A stretch of 64,000 nt of DNA from Forficula auricularia (GCA_024734495.1 JALMQS010000089.1:3049445-3113444), one strand, 5' to 3'; positions 22,346-34,190 are shown, counted from the first letter of the stretch. Notes: generated by a model not told the origin, from the sequence alone. Numbers and translations are program-made.

Positions 22346-25300
22346 CTGGAAAAATAAAATAAAAATAACAATTAATATAAGCATATCAAGGGATTTGGAT
22401 AGATATATGAAAATGACCGTTTGGTGAGGATTCACATAAATGGGAAAATGTTATACAATGTTTAAGTATACTATGGGATGATTTCTGGAATAAAAATCAA
22501 CTAATTTCGTATCATGAGGAAATTTTCGCGAAGTTTTTACAGCAATTTCATATCTAATAGTTGTTAATGCTTTTATGTTATTAGATTAAATTCAAAGCTT
22601 TTCTGAAGATTATTTTGTTACTGTAAGCAATATAAGGTCATATTTAACAATTAAATTAAATTATCTTAGGTATGTGAACCCAGAATATACATAGTATATG
22701 TTGATTTTAAAGGTATTTACCTCATCATTGAGTATTATCTGTTTCACTGAACATAGGACTTATTTAGTTGAATCTTAGCATCCATTAGCCAGGATTAGAA
22801 AAGGTATAGGGTGGAAATTACACAGATCTGCGAAATTTAATTTTTGAAAAGATGTTCGTATTAATGATTAATACTCTGATTCTTTAGGTTAATCCCTTTG
22901 CAAATACAATCAAATAATAATAGAAACACACAAAATTTTACTTAATCTTTCACTGGATATCAGTTATCTTCAATTGTCGAAACTGTTTTCGGCTAATCCG
23001 AACAAATTGAAATCCGAACAGGATACAGCCCCAATTATTTCGGATTTGAAGGCTTTCACTATATGTACAAATTGTTATTTGATCCAAAAATGAACATATT
23101 ATACCTGATAGCCATTCGAAGAATTTCATTTTTTGATAGTTTTTTATCAGGCGGATGCGTGGGAACCAATTTTCTCAGTTCTGTATACGCCCCGGTTACA
23201 TTTTGTTGACGCCATCTTTCGCGACTATTAGTAAACATTTTACGAACAATCAATCGAGGTGAAACCTAAAAATTAAAATTTTGACATTATATTTTAGTCT
23301 CTCAATAAAAATAATTATAAAACAATATTAACCATAGATTTATATAATTTAGATATCTGACTAGTGTCCTGTGACGAATCACGCCAGTTATATCAATTGA
23401 AAAGATTTTCTTTGATAAGAGTAAAAGACTTGTTGATTCATAAAGAGAAATCAATGAGGTTGTTTTTTGCTTAACCCAAATAAATACAAAATACATATAT
23501 ACTTATACCAAATATAAATATGAGACTATAGTTTCGAAGATTTGATCTTCATCATCAGTTTTTTAAATAGAAATATTTTATCCCTTATTTCTAATTGATT
23601 CAATTACCAAATTGGATATAGAAAAATTTTTTTTGTTGTTATAGCAACAGCAGTCAATCCTTCGAAACTATAGTCTCAAACAAATAAATTATACATTATG
23701 TATATTTATATCTGCTATACACAATTTAGCATCAAGCAGGGGAAACCTCATTGATTTCTCTTTATGAAAAGAAATAGTTTACCGAGAGTAGTAAAGTTGT
23801 TGAATCATATAGAGAAATCAATGAGGTTGTCCTCTGGTTGATGCAAATAAACATGTACCTATATAGTATATACCAAATATAAATATGTATTATGTATATT
23901 TATTTGTTTGAGATTATAGTGTCGAAGGTTTGACATTCATCACCAGTCTTTTTAATTATAAATATTCTATAAGTTATTTCTCATGGGTTCCGATTGAATG
24001 TATGTAAATTAATGTTGCTGAAATAGCAAGCGATATATATATATATATATTTTAGTGGAGGGCGGTGACTTTTCAGCTAAGAGATGCTGTCCAAAAAATA
24101 GACCTTCATTTTTTTAAATTTTATTTTATTCTTCGCTCCTTTTTGCGAAATTTATCGAAAACCGCATCATAGAATTTAAGGAGGTTCTTTCGCGACAATC
24201 GACACAAAAAGTTTTAGCCTCGTAACCATTCTATAAATATGAACGGAACTACAATTTTAGGTTATGTTTTTTAACGTGACTGTCCACTCACACTACGAAA
24301 TCTCACACATACTTGCTGATCGTTTCCAAGCCATTGTGCTTATATCCCCTCCACTAAAAATAATAGCCCAAATAGATTTGTTTTTGAAGCGAAGCTTTTA
24401 TTCGGACGTTCTGGGCGCTCGCCGCCCCGGCCACTCTATCCGAGCTAAGCGTCAGATTTTAAAAGCGTAACACGAGTGGTGAGTGCGCACTGTCCCCCCA
24501 CCTCAGTAGGCGTGGTCTGATGTCACACTTTGGTCTCATGTCAGGGCAGCCACTTGTTGGAATATTTCAATATCCGTTGCGATCAGCTGTTTCGTTTAAC
24601 CTTTCTGCTGATTACAAATAAATCGTGTAAATTGTAGTTCTTATGAGACTAGAATTGTTAACTTCGCCGTAGAGTTATTGTGTTGTGTTTTGTGAATCTA
24701 TAATTTGGTACACAAATTGAAAGTGAGACATGGAGAGTGATCCAGAGAATAATTTTCATTCTCAACACATACAAGTTGATGATGTAGCTGGAACTTCTGG
24801 CACTATTCAAAATGTTCCAGATTTATCAGGAGAGTCGCAAAGGTTGAACGATGAAAATTCAATCAAAAACTTTTTCTATCTTATTTTAGTTACCATCATC
24901 CAATAGTTACTTTCGTACCATATAACAATGAATAGTGGTGTACAAATAACTTAAAGTACTTATGATGAACATACAGATAATAATGCTTTGTGAATTATTC
25001 GATAATTTTATGTTTAAACTTTGTACATATAATACATTATATATGAATGCAATAAATTTTATTTGAACTTATGATGAACATACAGATAATAATGCTTTGT
25101 GAATTATTCGATAATTTTATGTTTAAACTTTGTACATATAATACATTATATATGAATGCAATAAATTTTATTATGCAAAAATTGCAGGATTCAAATTATT
25201 TTCTTATTTGTGTTACTTGAAGGATAAAAAAGTGCCGTCTAGGGACGCCCGAAAGAAGCGAAGCTTTATAATATAAAGCGAAGGAACTAAGCGTTCAAAA

Positions 25301-28300
25301 AATTAAGACTTGAGAAAAGAAAAGCCTTGAGGGATGAAAAAAATAAAGACTTGAGAAAATAAAAAAATAAAACTGATAACTTGGGAAAATAAAAAAATGA
25401 ATACATTAAAAATAAAAGACGCGCCCAAAAACGCAAGGCTACAGCGGAGCTTCTTCACGATTAGAACAAAAAAAATAGGAGAGTTCCGCTGTAGCCTTGC
25501 GTTTTTGGGCGCGTCTTTTATTTTTAATGTATTCATTTTTTTATTTTCCCAAGTTATCAGTTTTATTTTTTTTTATTTTCTCAAGTCTTTATTTTTTTTC
25601 ATCCCTCAAGGCTTTTCTTTTCTCAAGTCTCAATTTTTTTGAACGCTTAGTTCCTTCGCTTTATATTATAAAGCTTCGCTTCTTTCGGGCGTCCCTAGAC
25701 GGCACTTTTTTTTTGTTTTTTTTTATCTAAACTACGTGGTAAATAATTTGGATTTTTTTTTTAAGTTACACCGAATATATTATTCTATCAAATATTAGTT
25801 TTTCAACAAGATGGTGAAAGTCCTTCAATGAAAAAAAATAAAATAATGATCATATCCCCACCCTTTCCCTATCTACCCTATGTTAAAAATGTCACTTTTA
25901 ATTGCAATTATTTCATGTTTGGTGTGGTAAATCGTCTTCAAATTTTAACACTATGTGTATTATGCTTTTAATGACTTATATTCCAAGTTCAAAGACTTCT
26001 TGAATTTTTGCATTTGCGAAAGAACTACTTTAACATTTTAGATCTTTTATCAATTGATATTTAAACAAAACGGATAATCTATATTCACTTCAGCTTCTTC
26101 TGGTGATGTTTCAATTATTTTCATAGTTGGAAAATGACTGACGCGTTATTAGAAGGCATAATGCAAATTATATGTATTAAATCATGGATAAAAATAAATG
26201 TTTGCTCATTGTGCTTTAAAATGTCTGAAACGCGGAGAAAACTATTTTTCAACTATGATTTGCAATTTTCCCTTTGTGTGTCTGAATTCCGAATACCCAC
26301 GATAATCCAAGAACGGAAAGTCAAAAAGTTTTTTGTATCAATACATAGTACATAGTGATTAGATTTTGAAATATCTGGCTGAAAAGGCAGAAAATATATT
26401 TTGAATATTCTATAGAGATTTTAAGACGATGTAATAGTATAGCCATAAATGAAGAATAATTTATATTTAATTTTATTAATAATTATTAAGGCAGTATACT
26501 GAGTCTTGAAAAAGTTTTCACTTTTTTATTATTTTATGTGCGGGTGAGGGATTCTTTAATTAGAATCTGGTCGATGAAAATAACCACAAAGAGCGCGGAT
26601 AGAACCATTTGTCATTCTTTAGAGCTAAGGTGTTTTGCCTAATACAAGTTAACACCTGTTTTATACAGGTTCAAACCTGTTTCAGACTATTAGATAATAA
26701 TTTCTTAATTTCTATTATTCTAGGAATGGCCTTTTGCGCTCGGACCAAAAAGATTATAGAGAGAGAGAATATTCAAATAGACTTCATCAAAGCAAATGCT
26801 GTTGCCCAAATATCTTTTAATTCATCTTTCACGATTTTTTTTTGATGCAATTTATAGATTTTAAATCAAAGTCATGGGACGAGTACATGTAAATTAATTC
26901 AGTTTTTAACCTCATAAAATCAAAGTATTTTCCACAAAATATAACAAGGATGAAAATACTTTGATATTTTGGAATTTTCGGGTTGCGCCGAATCCACAAC
27001 ATCCATGGACCGTACGTCACTTATATAGGAATTTGTTTATTTGTATCAAGTAAAAGAAAATCTCATTTAAATATGGTCTAACAAATTAGCCTACTATTAA
27101 TATGTTTTTTTTTTTGTGTTTCAAAAATACTTAAGTTTTTGATTTATTTTGATTGAATGAAGGAATAAGAACAGTCTAAATTAGAACGATGATTTAAACA
27201 AACCTGATGAAGAGATAATCCAGAGTTATTAGTTTGAATGGATGAAATTGAATGGGTTGAAGACGATGTGGATGAAAGGGTGGATGTCGAATGGTGGCTG
27301 CTGGAAGTCGATGTACAAAGAGTAGAAACACTGAAAATAAAATTAAGTTCACTGTATAGTATAAAATAAATACAGTTCTTTCTATTAAACAATCATAAAA
27401 GGTTACGTAAATCTCTTTTTTTTATTTTTATTTTTATTTTTTTTTTGAAATGTATAGTTGCGTAGGCATTCGAAATTACTTAAAAAGGCAAATAAATATA
27501 AAATTTTTGAATAATCTGACAATGTTAAGGATTGTCTTGTTAGGGGACTACCTTATTTTATTATTTAAAATTTCACTAATTTCCAAAATTCATTTTTTTT
27601 TCTAAATTTAATTTTTTCATTTTTTGAACCTCCCCCCCCATTTCGGGTGGTTAGTTTTTGTATTTCTAACTCCTAGAGACTCACAAAATATGTATACAAA
27701 ATTTGGTTGAGTTTGGTCAAAGAGCAAGAATTTTCATATTTTGACCCTCCCCCTTTTTGAGTGGTTTTTTAGGGGAATTTTTTAGACAAAAGTTGTCAGA
27801 AACGACATCGCCTACATCTTTGCTCATTGTAAAATTTGCCGTAGAGTTAATAGTTCAGGAGTTATTTGATAATTTTCATTCGTGCGCACCCCTAAACCCC
27901 CTTTTGGGGTCAAAATATCAAAACGTTATATAGCTATAAACGTAAGTTAGAAGAAATCTGTTCCAAATATGAAATTTCATAATAATCGTTTTTACGTGAA
28001 TCGTGAGCAACTTTTCGCGGAAACCAGGGAAACATACAGACATACAGACAGTAATTTTGTTGATGGTGTTTTCGTTTATAACTTTGCTTGAAACGTGTGC
28101 AACCAAAATTTGGCATGATTTGGACCAATGTAAAGACAAAACCTTAATTTCATATATATATATATATATATATATAGTTTTGGAATTTTAAAAATTATAT
28201 CTGTGACTCAAGTTGCTAGAATAGTACATTCGAAATTCTGTGTTCTGATAGAAAGTGTTCTGAACAAAAATATGTATTTACCTATTAAGAAAAAATAATT

Positions 28301-31300
28301 AATTTTGAAAATGATCCAAGTTTTAAATAATCAAAATTCAATTAACACAAGGTTAGATTTGAATTCTTTTTCTAAGATTTATCAAATGTTTTTTGAAAAA
28401 AAAAAGTTTTTTCCAGAAATATTTTTTTTGTTTATCAATATTCAAGGTAGGATTTCTCTATATTCAAAACAATCTGTAACATTGCCGGATTTTTTAAAAA
28501 TATTTATATTTAGTTGCCTTATTAATTTCTAATAAACTAAATATCAAATAAATTTCATTGTGATAAAGGGAATTCGAGGATCACTTTGGCCGAGTGGTTA
28601 GAGTATTTGACTATGAATCAAGAAACCCGAGCTCAAGCCCGGCTCACCAAAAAGACCGGGCCGGCTATAATCTGGCCCTTACACTAATTTACACACATTC
28701 ACTCAGATTCACATAAGCTCAAACAATGGGGGTCGGGTTAGGCCAGCGGTTTGCGTACAAGACTCCTAATCAAGTGATCGAATCAGACTCGAGGCAATCG
28801 GCTAAAAATCTGATCACTACATAGAAGACATGATTTCATAATAGTATCGTAAATTGGCTAGTAGGGCCGAAAAGCAAAAAAAAAGCTCAAACAATAAAAA
28901 AATATAAAACAAGCACTCAAAGAGTCAGGACCCAGACAAGACATTGCAATAATTTCCTATTAGTTTCATAATATAAATGTGAAAGTAAAAAAGCTCACTT
29001 AGGATCTGGCTAAATAGACACTATTCCCGAGGACATGAAAAATTTTCAAAATTCCCTTAGGATCTAGCTAAATGGACAAAGATCCCGAAACGTTTCGAAG
29101 TTTAATAAACAAACGTACTATGATTGTTTTGTATAAAGAACTGTATTTATTTTAGGTATACTATAAGCAATCAAGAATTTATTTCAAAGTGTATTGGTTA
29201 ACATTATGAGTATTTAGGTTTCCAAAACAACCGTTGCACTGAGTCCAAGATAATATGCACTAACTAGAAAACGCTATAACCTAGAATTTCCAATGTACTA
29301 ACTTTGAGGTAGTCAAATGAACAGGATGGTTGGTTGGTTTGTTAAGCTGTTCCTCGCCATCTTCGTCAGTTTCATCTAGCGAATAATCATCGGACACAAG
29401 GTCTTCATCTTCCATCTCTTCGCTCCAACATTGAGAGTCACCATCTCCGCCGTTTCGAATCGGTTGAGGATGTAACGATGACAGATTATTTATTGGAGAT
29501 TGGTGGGTATGGCCGTTAGATAAGGAATTTGGATGACGGGTGGAGATAGGGGGTGAAAGGTTTGAACATTCAGCCTCGTCCCCGCTCCAGTCAACTTCCA
29601 TTTCAAAAAGGGATGGCGAGAAATGAATCAAGGGCTGGAAAAAAAAATAGGTCGAGATTTAACAGACCACTAGACTTAACATACCTACAATTTTTCTATC
29701 TCTTATATTTATAAAAATATTATTTCGGGGGACAATTTAGCGAGTGTAGCATTCGTGCTTCAGCACCAAGAACTTCAATCACTGCAAAATTTAACTGATT
29801 ATAATCTTTCTCCTTTACTAATTTAAAATAAAACACTTAGGTACATGCATAAAACACTTGAGCTGTCTCAATTGACACTAAGTATCCGAGTAAAGAAACT
29901 ATACAAGCGCGGTATCAAATATCTTATAACAGCGTTCCCCAAACTGTGGTCCACGGCAGAAAAAAATGTTGGCACTACAAAATTTGATCATCGAACTTAT
30001 AGTAATAGAATATGCAATTTATTGAGTTTAATAAAGTCTATTTAAAGGTTTGTTGGGGATCGATCGATGGATGGCGTAAGTAAAAAGGAAATTTCATTCA
30101 AGCTTAATGTGAACTGCTGTAACCAAGGGATTGGCGGGGGTGAAGTTTCTGGATCCTCCAAGGTGTAAGGGACCAAGAGGTTGATTGAACTAAGAAGGGA
30201 CAAGTTTACAATAAATCCGAAAGTTCCCTTAGAAGAAAAATAAGGATAAAGGGAATTTTATCAATGTTGCTGTTTAACCCCATAAAAGATTAAATATTTC
30301 TAATTAAAAAGACTGATGATGAAGATCAAACTTTGGAAACTATAGTCTCTAATAAATAAATTATCATTTCATTTATTTATTTCTTATATTTGTAGGTATA
30401 TGATTATTTGTATCAAGCTGGTGACAGGCTCATTGATTTCTCTTTATTAATCAACAACTCTGCTACTTTTGGCAAAACAAAATGTTTTAATTTAAGATTA
30501 GAACTTTTATAAATAAACCATATTTATGCACTGATTAATATATTATTTTATTTATCTAAAACTTAAACGAATTACACGACGTTATGACACACCACATCTT
30601 TCACGTTTTCATGTATAAATTGCCATGGCAACTTACAGTTGAAAATGATCGAAACGTTATATATTTATGTATGTTGATAAATATATTAAACAGTACATGA
30701 AGTGGTTTATTACAAAAAAGTTTTAATAAACTGTTCAACTACTAAAGTTTTAATAAAATAGATATACTAGAATTTTTTAAAAATAACTTCAATATTTAAC
30801 CTCGAGATTATAAAAAAATGACATATGGTATCCCTCAAGTTATTTAATCTAGTATTATGATTTTTTCTCCAAAAGTTTGTAGATAGAATTTAATTATTTA
30901 TTCCAAATTCTAATGAATTTGCCTCATTAAAAATGTAAAATTTCACATAGGATAAGTAAAAAATGTCCCATTGGCAGAGGCTTAACCCGACTTATAATGA
31001 TAAATAAACGTTTTAATTTATTTTCTAGATTATTTTCCAAAACAGGAAATGCCCTCTAGACTCTTTCATTTAGCATAATCTCTTGTTCTTTGATGATAGC
31101 TGAAATTTCCTCTCTTACATGATTATCTAACATTTCCTTTCATTATTAAAAAATATCTTACACTTTTAAAGGGTATATTGTCGCCTTATAGTTGTAAAAC
31201 CTGCTAACTTACAACAAGGATATTTTACAGGGCAGAGAAAAAACAAACAAAATTTAATATTGTTGTTATGGAAGAAACTATTTTACACATTTTTTTTCTA

Positions 31301-32913
31301 CAACTTACGATCGTAATTTTAAGTAGCAGTTTTACTTGGAGGATGCTGCATCTCTTTTTTCTTTCAAACGGTATTAATATCTCATATATGATAAAAAATG
31401 GATTTAGCAGGTTTACACCCTAAGGCGTCGATATCCGTTTTTTTTTTTTTTTTTTTACTTAAATCTTAAGTATGAGTATTTAATGGAATTCCGAGAATAG
31501 CACATTTTTAAGTGAATTTTATACTTTACAATTAAGAATTGAAATTATACGTATAGTTAAGTATTTATATATAGAGTTCAAGTTTTTAACAAAAAAAAAA
31601 TGTTTGATTATAAAAAATTTGAAAATTCTACCGGAAGTAATTGCCTATTACCTAAATATTAAATTTACTTCAGAAAAATTAAATTAAAAGCCAATATCAA
31701 ATATCTTAGTAGATATGTTTAATTTTGATCCCAGAAGAGTTAGATTATTAACTTGAAGAAGGAAGAGATTTCACGAACCCTTCAAGATGCAAATCCTCTC
31801 TTAATCCTAAAAACTAATAATTCTTAGGTTTACATAATCTCTTAAAAATGTAAAAGGGTGGAATTAATGAAACGTCAAATAAAGGCTGTTTCAAGATAAC
31901 CTTTTAAAATCAAGGAGTATGAAAAAAGAAAAAAATAGATAATGCTCATATATTGACGTTTTTGAAGATAAATTTTGAAAAACCAAAACATAAAGAGTAA
32001 ATGTCATAATATATGGGGGTTCTATTTAAAATTTTTTAATACGATCTTAATTATAATATAAACCAACTAATTTAAATATGAAATTTTGTTTTGGAATTCT
32101 GATAATAGATTTCCAAAATTATTTACAAACATTTCGTATAAGATTACGCCAAATTTATCTCTACGACTACAATCCCATTTAGCGCAATAGTTCTCGGAAT
32201 TTTTTTTTTTTTTTTTTTTTTTTTTTATTAAACCAATTATTTTACATTAATTAATGTATACCTTGTATTTTAGCTTCGATTTCGGAGATTGCTTCTCCAC
32301 CATCAAGTGTCCTTATTAATCTTTAGTCCTTGTTTTTAATAAGAGGAAAAATCTAAATAGATAAAAAACCTCTTTTCCGATAATTATTTCAATTCCATTA
32401 TTCCCCAATCAAATCGATTGGTATCTCTCCCCCTCTCTCCCTCCTCAATAGTTCTCGGAATATCTATTAAATTTATTATAAGTATATGATATATACATTC
32501 CAACTATGAGATTTTAAGAATAATTATCTATATCGCAAGAATTTTAAAACAAATTTTCCAGCAATATGCTTAAGTGTATAATAGGGGAGCCGAATGTTTA
32601 GAAGGACATTATATTATTCTAAAAAAATCACCAGAATATTTATACGGAAATTGTGAGGTCATTCAAAGAATAATCCAATGTACAGAAAAGATATTCTTAG
32701 AACCTAAATAAATTTTTCTTGTGCTGGATGAGATACTCCTCCATAATATCTATATTCTATAATAATGTAAAAAAGAAAGAAGGAATTTCTCACCATTTGC
32801 GATAGGCACTTGTCAAATCCAATCCTTATTCCGACGAGTCTTTTGGCCGACTGAAATGATCGAGTTGGTTTCGAGAGTGTGTTTAGCTCTTGGCTCCGCC
32901 TACTCGTTTCCAT
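21910..32913 (-). CDS. HLH3B: TAL1/LYL1/HLH3B-type bHLH transcription factor, five exons
   Basis: Joined - strand exons are 32794-32796 (or up to 32913), 29303-29634, 27204-27330, 23105-23265 and 21910-22345. Junctions are GT-AG with matching phases. The product is 352 aa from the last exon 1 ATG, or 391 aa from the ATG at 32913. The bHLH domain (about residues 162-221 of the short form) reads [29 protein letters not shown] and [19 protein letters not shown], a strong match to the TAL1/LYL1 family, which binds E-boxes with E proteins. The N-terminal half has an acidic stretch ([13 protein letters not shown]) and a Ser/Thr-rich region; the C-terminus is Asn/His-rich. Family call very sure; the exact amino terminus is not. 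Confidence 0.92.
22346..23104. other. bHLH gene intron 4
   Basis: AT-rich intron. Apart from the pogo/Tigger end fragment at 22988-23060, I see nothing recognisable. Confidence 0.5.
22988..23060 (-). mobile_element. pogo/Tigger-like terminal fragment
   Basis: The - strand matches the left end of the element at 39560-39890: TTCGGATTTCAATTTGTTCG, GGGGCTGTA and TCAAATCCGAA recur in the same order. Only about 70 bases remain, 45 bases from the bHLH exon. Confidence 0.75.
23105..23265 (-). CDS. HLH3B: bHLH gene exon 4 (basic region, helix 1, loop)
   Basis: The acceptor is AATTTTTAG and the donor is ATCAG|GTATAA. It encodes [20 protein letters not shown] through NEILRMAI and R. The basic region keeps the E-box contact Glu in NSRER. 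This is the most conserved part of the gene. Confidence 0.95.
23440..23980. repeat. Dispersed repeat with hairpin motif, inverted copies
   Basis: Words such as AGAAATCAATGAGGTTGT, TGATGCAAATAAACAT and CCAAATATAAATATG occur twice in + orientation and once inverted. A hairpin motif sits at 23522-23558 (-), with a degenerate one at 23905-23955 (-). Other copies of the family lie at 30295-30470, 44205-44300, 44640-44785 and 51280-51830. Confidence 0.65.
23522..23558 (-). other. Hammerhead-like hairpin motif
   Basis: On the - strand: CTGATGA, one extra T, a six-base stem GAAGAT/ATCTTC with a three-base loop, then GAAAC, TATA and GTC. This is the order of hammerhead-ribozyme core parts, but there is one base too many after CTGATGA and stems I and III are very short. 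Catalysis is unproven. Confidence 0.4.
24052..24357. mobile_element. Short inverted-repeat element
   Basis: TTTTAGTGGAGGG at the left is answered by CCCCTCCACTAAAA at the right, about 300 bp apart. No coding sequence. It is probably a MITE; the arms beyond the ends are weak. Confidence 0.45.
24358..25231 (+). other. Possible internally deleted transposon with a 58-codon ORF
   Basis: A GC-richer, promoter-like stretch (24400-24560) precedes an ORF at 24730-24906 that begins [15 protein letters not shown] and has an acidic, gene-like composition up to residue about 45. It then runs into AT-rich sequence and a stop. A tandem 119-bp duplication follows (24958-25076 and 25077-25176), each copy with an AATAAA. 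This looks like the two ends of a coding element with the middle lost. I do not recognise the protein. Confidence 0.4.
25232..25716. repeat. Near-perfect 480-bp palindrome
   Basis: The arms at 25232-25455 and 25490-25716 are nearly exact inverted copies; both strands therefore start an ORF with the same peptide, [17 protein letters not shown]. The ends read GTGCCGTCTAGGGACGCCC and its complement. The loop is about 35 bases. High arm identity implies recent origin. It lies in bHLH intron 3. Confidence 0.9.
25717..27203. other. bHLH gene intron 3, remainder
   Basis: AT-rich sequence. Short ORFs here show no family resemblance, and I see no repeat or RNA gene. Confidence 0.5.
27204..27330 (-). 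CDS. HLH3B: bHLH gene exon 3 (Ser/Thr-rich)
   Basis: The acceptor is TTATTTTCAG and the donor is CATCAG|GTTTGT. It encodes a Ser/Thr/His-rich segment, [14 protein letters not shown] to SGLSLHQ. Low conservation is expected here; the phase match on both sides (incoming 2, outgoing 0) supports it. Confidence 0.8.
27331..28577. other. bHLH gene intron 2, first part
   Basis: Contains a diverged G-tract repeat at about 27610-27770 (inverted; ACAAAATTTGGTTGAGTTTG) and a TA microsatellite at 28153-28177. Nothing else is recognised. Confidence 0.5.
28578..29010 (+). mobile_element. Candidate tRNA-related SINE, possibly dimeric
   Basis: 28585-28650 has an A-box-like TGGCCGAGTGG and a B-box-like GAGCTCAAGCCC at tRNA spacing. 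A second, weaker tRNA-like stretch follows at 28727-28800 (TTAGGCCAGCGG, GATCGAATCA). An A-rich end follows near 28875-28910. From 28905 the sequence matches the repeat at 15605-15690. The acceptor stem does not pair, so this is not a functional tRNA gene. Confidence 0.55.
29303..29634 (-). CDS. HLH3B: bHLH gene exon 2 (N-terminal acidic region)
   Basis: The acceptor is TTTTTTCCAG and the donor is TCAAA|GTTAGT. It encodes [20 protein letters not shown] and the acidic [25 protein letters not shown]. Its own ATG codons (29628, 29601) are internal if exon 1 is used. The base composition is richer in GC than the flanking introns. Confidence 0.85.
29635..32200. other. bHLH gene intron 1, first part
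   Basis: AT-rich intron. It holds a copy of the hairpin-motif repeat at 30295-30470 and a poly-T run at 31439-31457. No gene or RNA gene is recognised. Confidence 0.5.
30311..30346 (+). other. Hammerhead-like hairpin motif
   Basis: CTGATGA, one extra T, stem GAAG with an imperfect partner, then GGAAAC, TATA and GTC. A diverged version of the motif at 23522; the stem is weaker here. Confidence 0.3.
32201..32445 (-). mobile_element. Retroposon copy 2 with 16-bp target duplication
   Basis: The - strand copy of the retroposon at 18647-18903 has a long poly-A tail (T-run at 32201-32226 on +). CAATAGTTCTCGGAAT occurs directly before and after (32185-32200 and 32446-32461), a perfect 16-bp target duplication. 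Tail plus long duplication shows LINE-machinery retroposition. It lies in bHLH intron 1. Confidence 0.9.
32794..32913 (-). CDS. HLH3B: bHLH gene exon 1 (start region)
   Basis: The donor CAAATG|GTGAGA lies directly after an ATG at 32796-32794, which joins exon 2 in phase 0 ([11 protein letters not shown]). An in-frame ATG at 32913 would add a basic 39-residue leader ([12 protein letters not shown]...). The promoter signs at 32852 favour the later ATG, so the coding part of this exon may be only three bases. Exon and start are inferred. Confidence 0.5.
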
Positions 32914-32960
32914 TGGCTGGAGAAAATTTAAGCAGGGGTTGAATACACTTGGGGCGTGGC
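32821..32960 (-). promoter_or_regulatory. Candidate core promoter of the bHLH gene
   Basis: On the - strand: Inr-like TTTCAGTC with A+1 at 32852, a DPE-like GGATT at +28 to +32, a CCAAT box near 32910-32918, a GC element TAGGCGGAGCC at 32892-32902 and CCACGCCCC at 32951-32960. The spacing matches TATA-less Inr/DPE promoters. GC content rises locally. Inference; no transcript data. Confidence 0.45.
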
Positions 32961-33141
32961 TTAGGCTCTATCGATCCTAAGGACATTTGAAAGGATATTC
33001 TCATCTCTATTAACTACTAAAATAAATTCTATTTAGAGAAATCTAATTGAAAAATGTAAATAAAGCAGCAGGAATTGCTCCACGTATAGTTCGGGTGATC
33101 GGTTCTGTCAATATCCCGGACTATTTGAAACCAGGTTAATA
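32961..33141. other. Region upstream of the bHLH promoter
   Basis: Short AT-rich region with no recognised feature. Confidence 0.4.
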
Positions 33142-33780
33142 GAGGAATGATTAATTTTTCAATCACTAAAAGATCGAATTACTATTACAAGCTAGTTTAG
33201 TCTTAGCTAATCTCTGAAAGATTTTTTGTATGCTTTACATACATTGCAAAGGGTCCCCACTTATGATCACTTTATGGATTTTGATAGAAAAATAAAATTT
33301 GGAGGAATGATTAATTTTTCAATCCCTAAAAGATCGAATTACTATTACAAGCTAGTTTAGTCTTAGCTAATCTCTGAAAGATTTTTTGTATGCTTTACAT
33401 ACATTGCAAAGGGTCCCCACTTATGATCACTTTATGGATTTTGATAGAAAAATAAAATTTAATTTTCTTGAAAATTTTAATATTATTTTAATTAGTATTT
33501 CATATAGAGATGAATGGATATAATTTCATTGAAATATCTCACAAATAATTACTTTTTTAAAGCTTCGAAAAAGCAGAAAAGTAGGTAAGGGTCCCCCTTA
33601 TCAACACTTTATGAATTTTGATAGAAAAATAAAATTTAATTTTCCTGGAAATTTTACTCTTATTTTAATTAGTATTTCATATAGAGATGAATAGAAATAA
33701 TTTCATTGAAATATCTTAAAAATTGTTACTTTTTTCAACCTTCGAAAAAGCAGAAAAGTCTGTAAGGTTCCCCCTAATGA
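33142..33780 (+). repeat. 160-bp tandem duplication and diverged units
   Basis: 33142-33301 and 33302-33461 are almost identical. The word ATTTTGATAGAAAAATAAAA with CCCC-CTTAT before it recurs again near 33610, and more weakly near 33780, showing older units of the same repeat. Confidence 0.85.
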
Positions 33781-34190
33781 AAACTTTATGGATTTTTATA
33801 TGGATATAAGATATGTTTATGACACTGTGTTGATTGCTAACAATATGTGTGATATTCAAGGATTAATTGATGTGTTAGGAAAATACACTACAAATATGGA
33901 TCTTAACATCAATAACAAAAAAACGAAATATATGATACTGACTCGTAATCCGGAAAACTTTAGAACCCCAGAATTTCATCCAATGGTTTATTGAAAAAAA
34001 GAGTGAGTAAATTTAAATATCTCGGGGCGTGGCTTTGTGAGGATTGGACATCAGATCTGTAGATAAAATGTCCAATAGAAAATGTCCGGAGTGCTTTCAA
34101 GAAGTTCAAGAACGTTATGACAAACTCGGAAACTCACCCCTCCACCCGATCATCTGTAAAATGTAAAATAAACGTTTTCATTTATTTTTC
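33781..34190 (+). pseudogene. LINE reverse transcriptase fragment
   Basis: It encodes YVYDTVLIANNMCDIQGLID (a decayed YADD box), LNINNKKTKYMILTRNPE, then after a frameshift VSKFKYLGAWLCEDWTSD and ENVRSAFKKFKNV. This is the palm/thumb part of a non-LTR retrotransposon polymerase of the same broad type as 46427-47024. Stops and a frameshift show it is dead. Confidence 0.85.

Noticed and set aside
21910..22427. ORF on the + strand at 22191-22427 (Tyr/Asp-rich)
   Set aside because: It is the complement of the Asn/His-rich coding exon of the bHLH gene.
25303..25730. Several Phe-rich ORFs on both strands
   Set aside because: They come from the arms of the 480-bp palindrome and have no coding character beyond that.
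28585..28650. Possible tRNA gene on the + strand
   Set aside because: No acceptor stem, and followed by a second tRNA-like part and an A-rich tail. A tRNA-related SINE explains it better.
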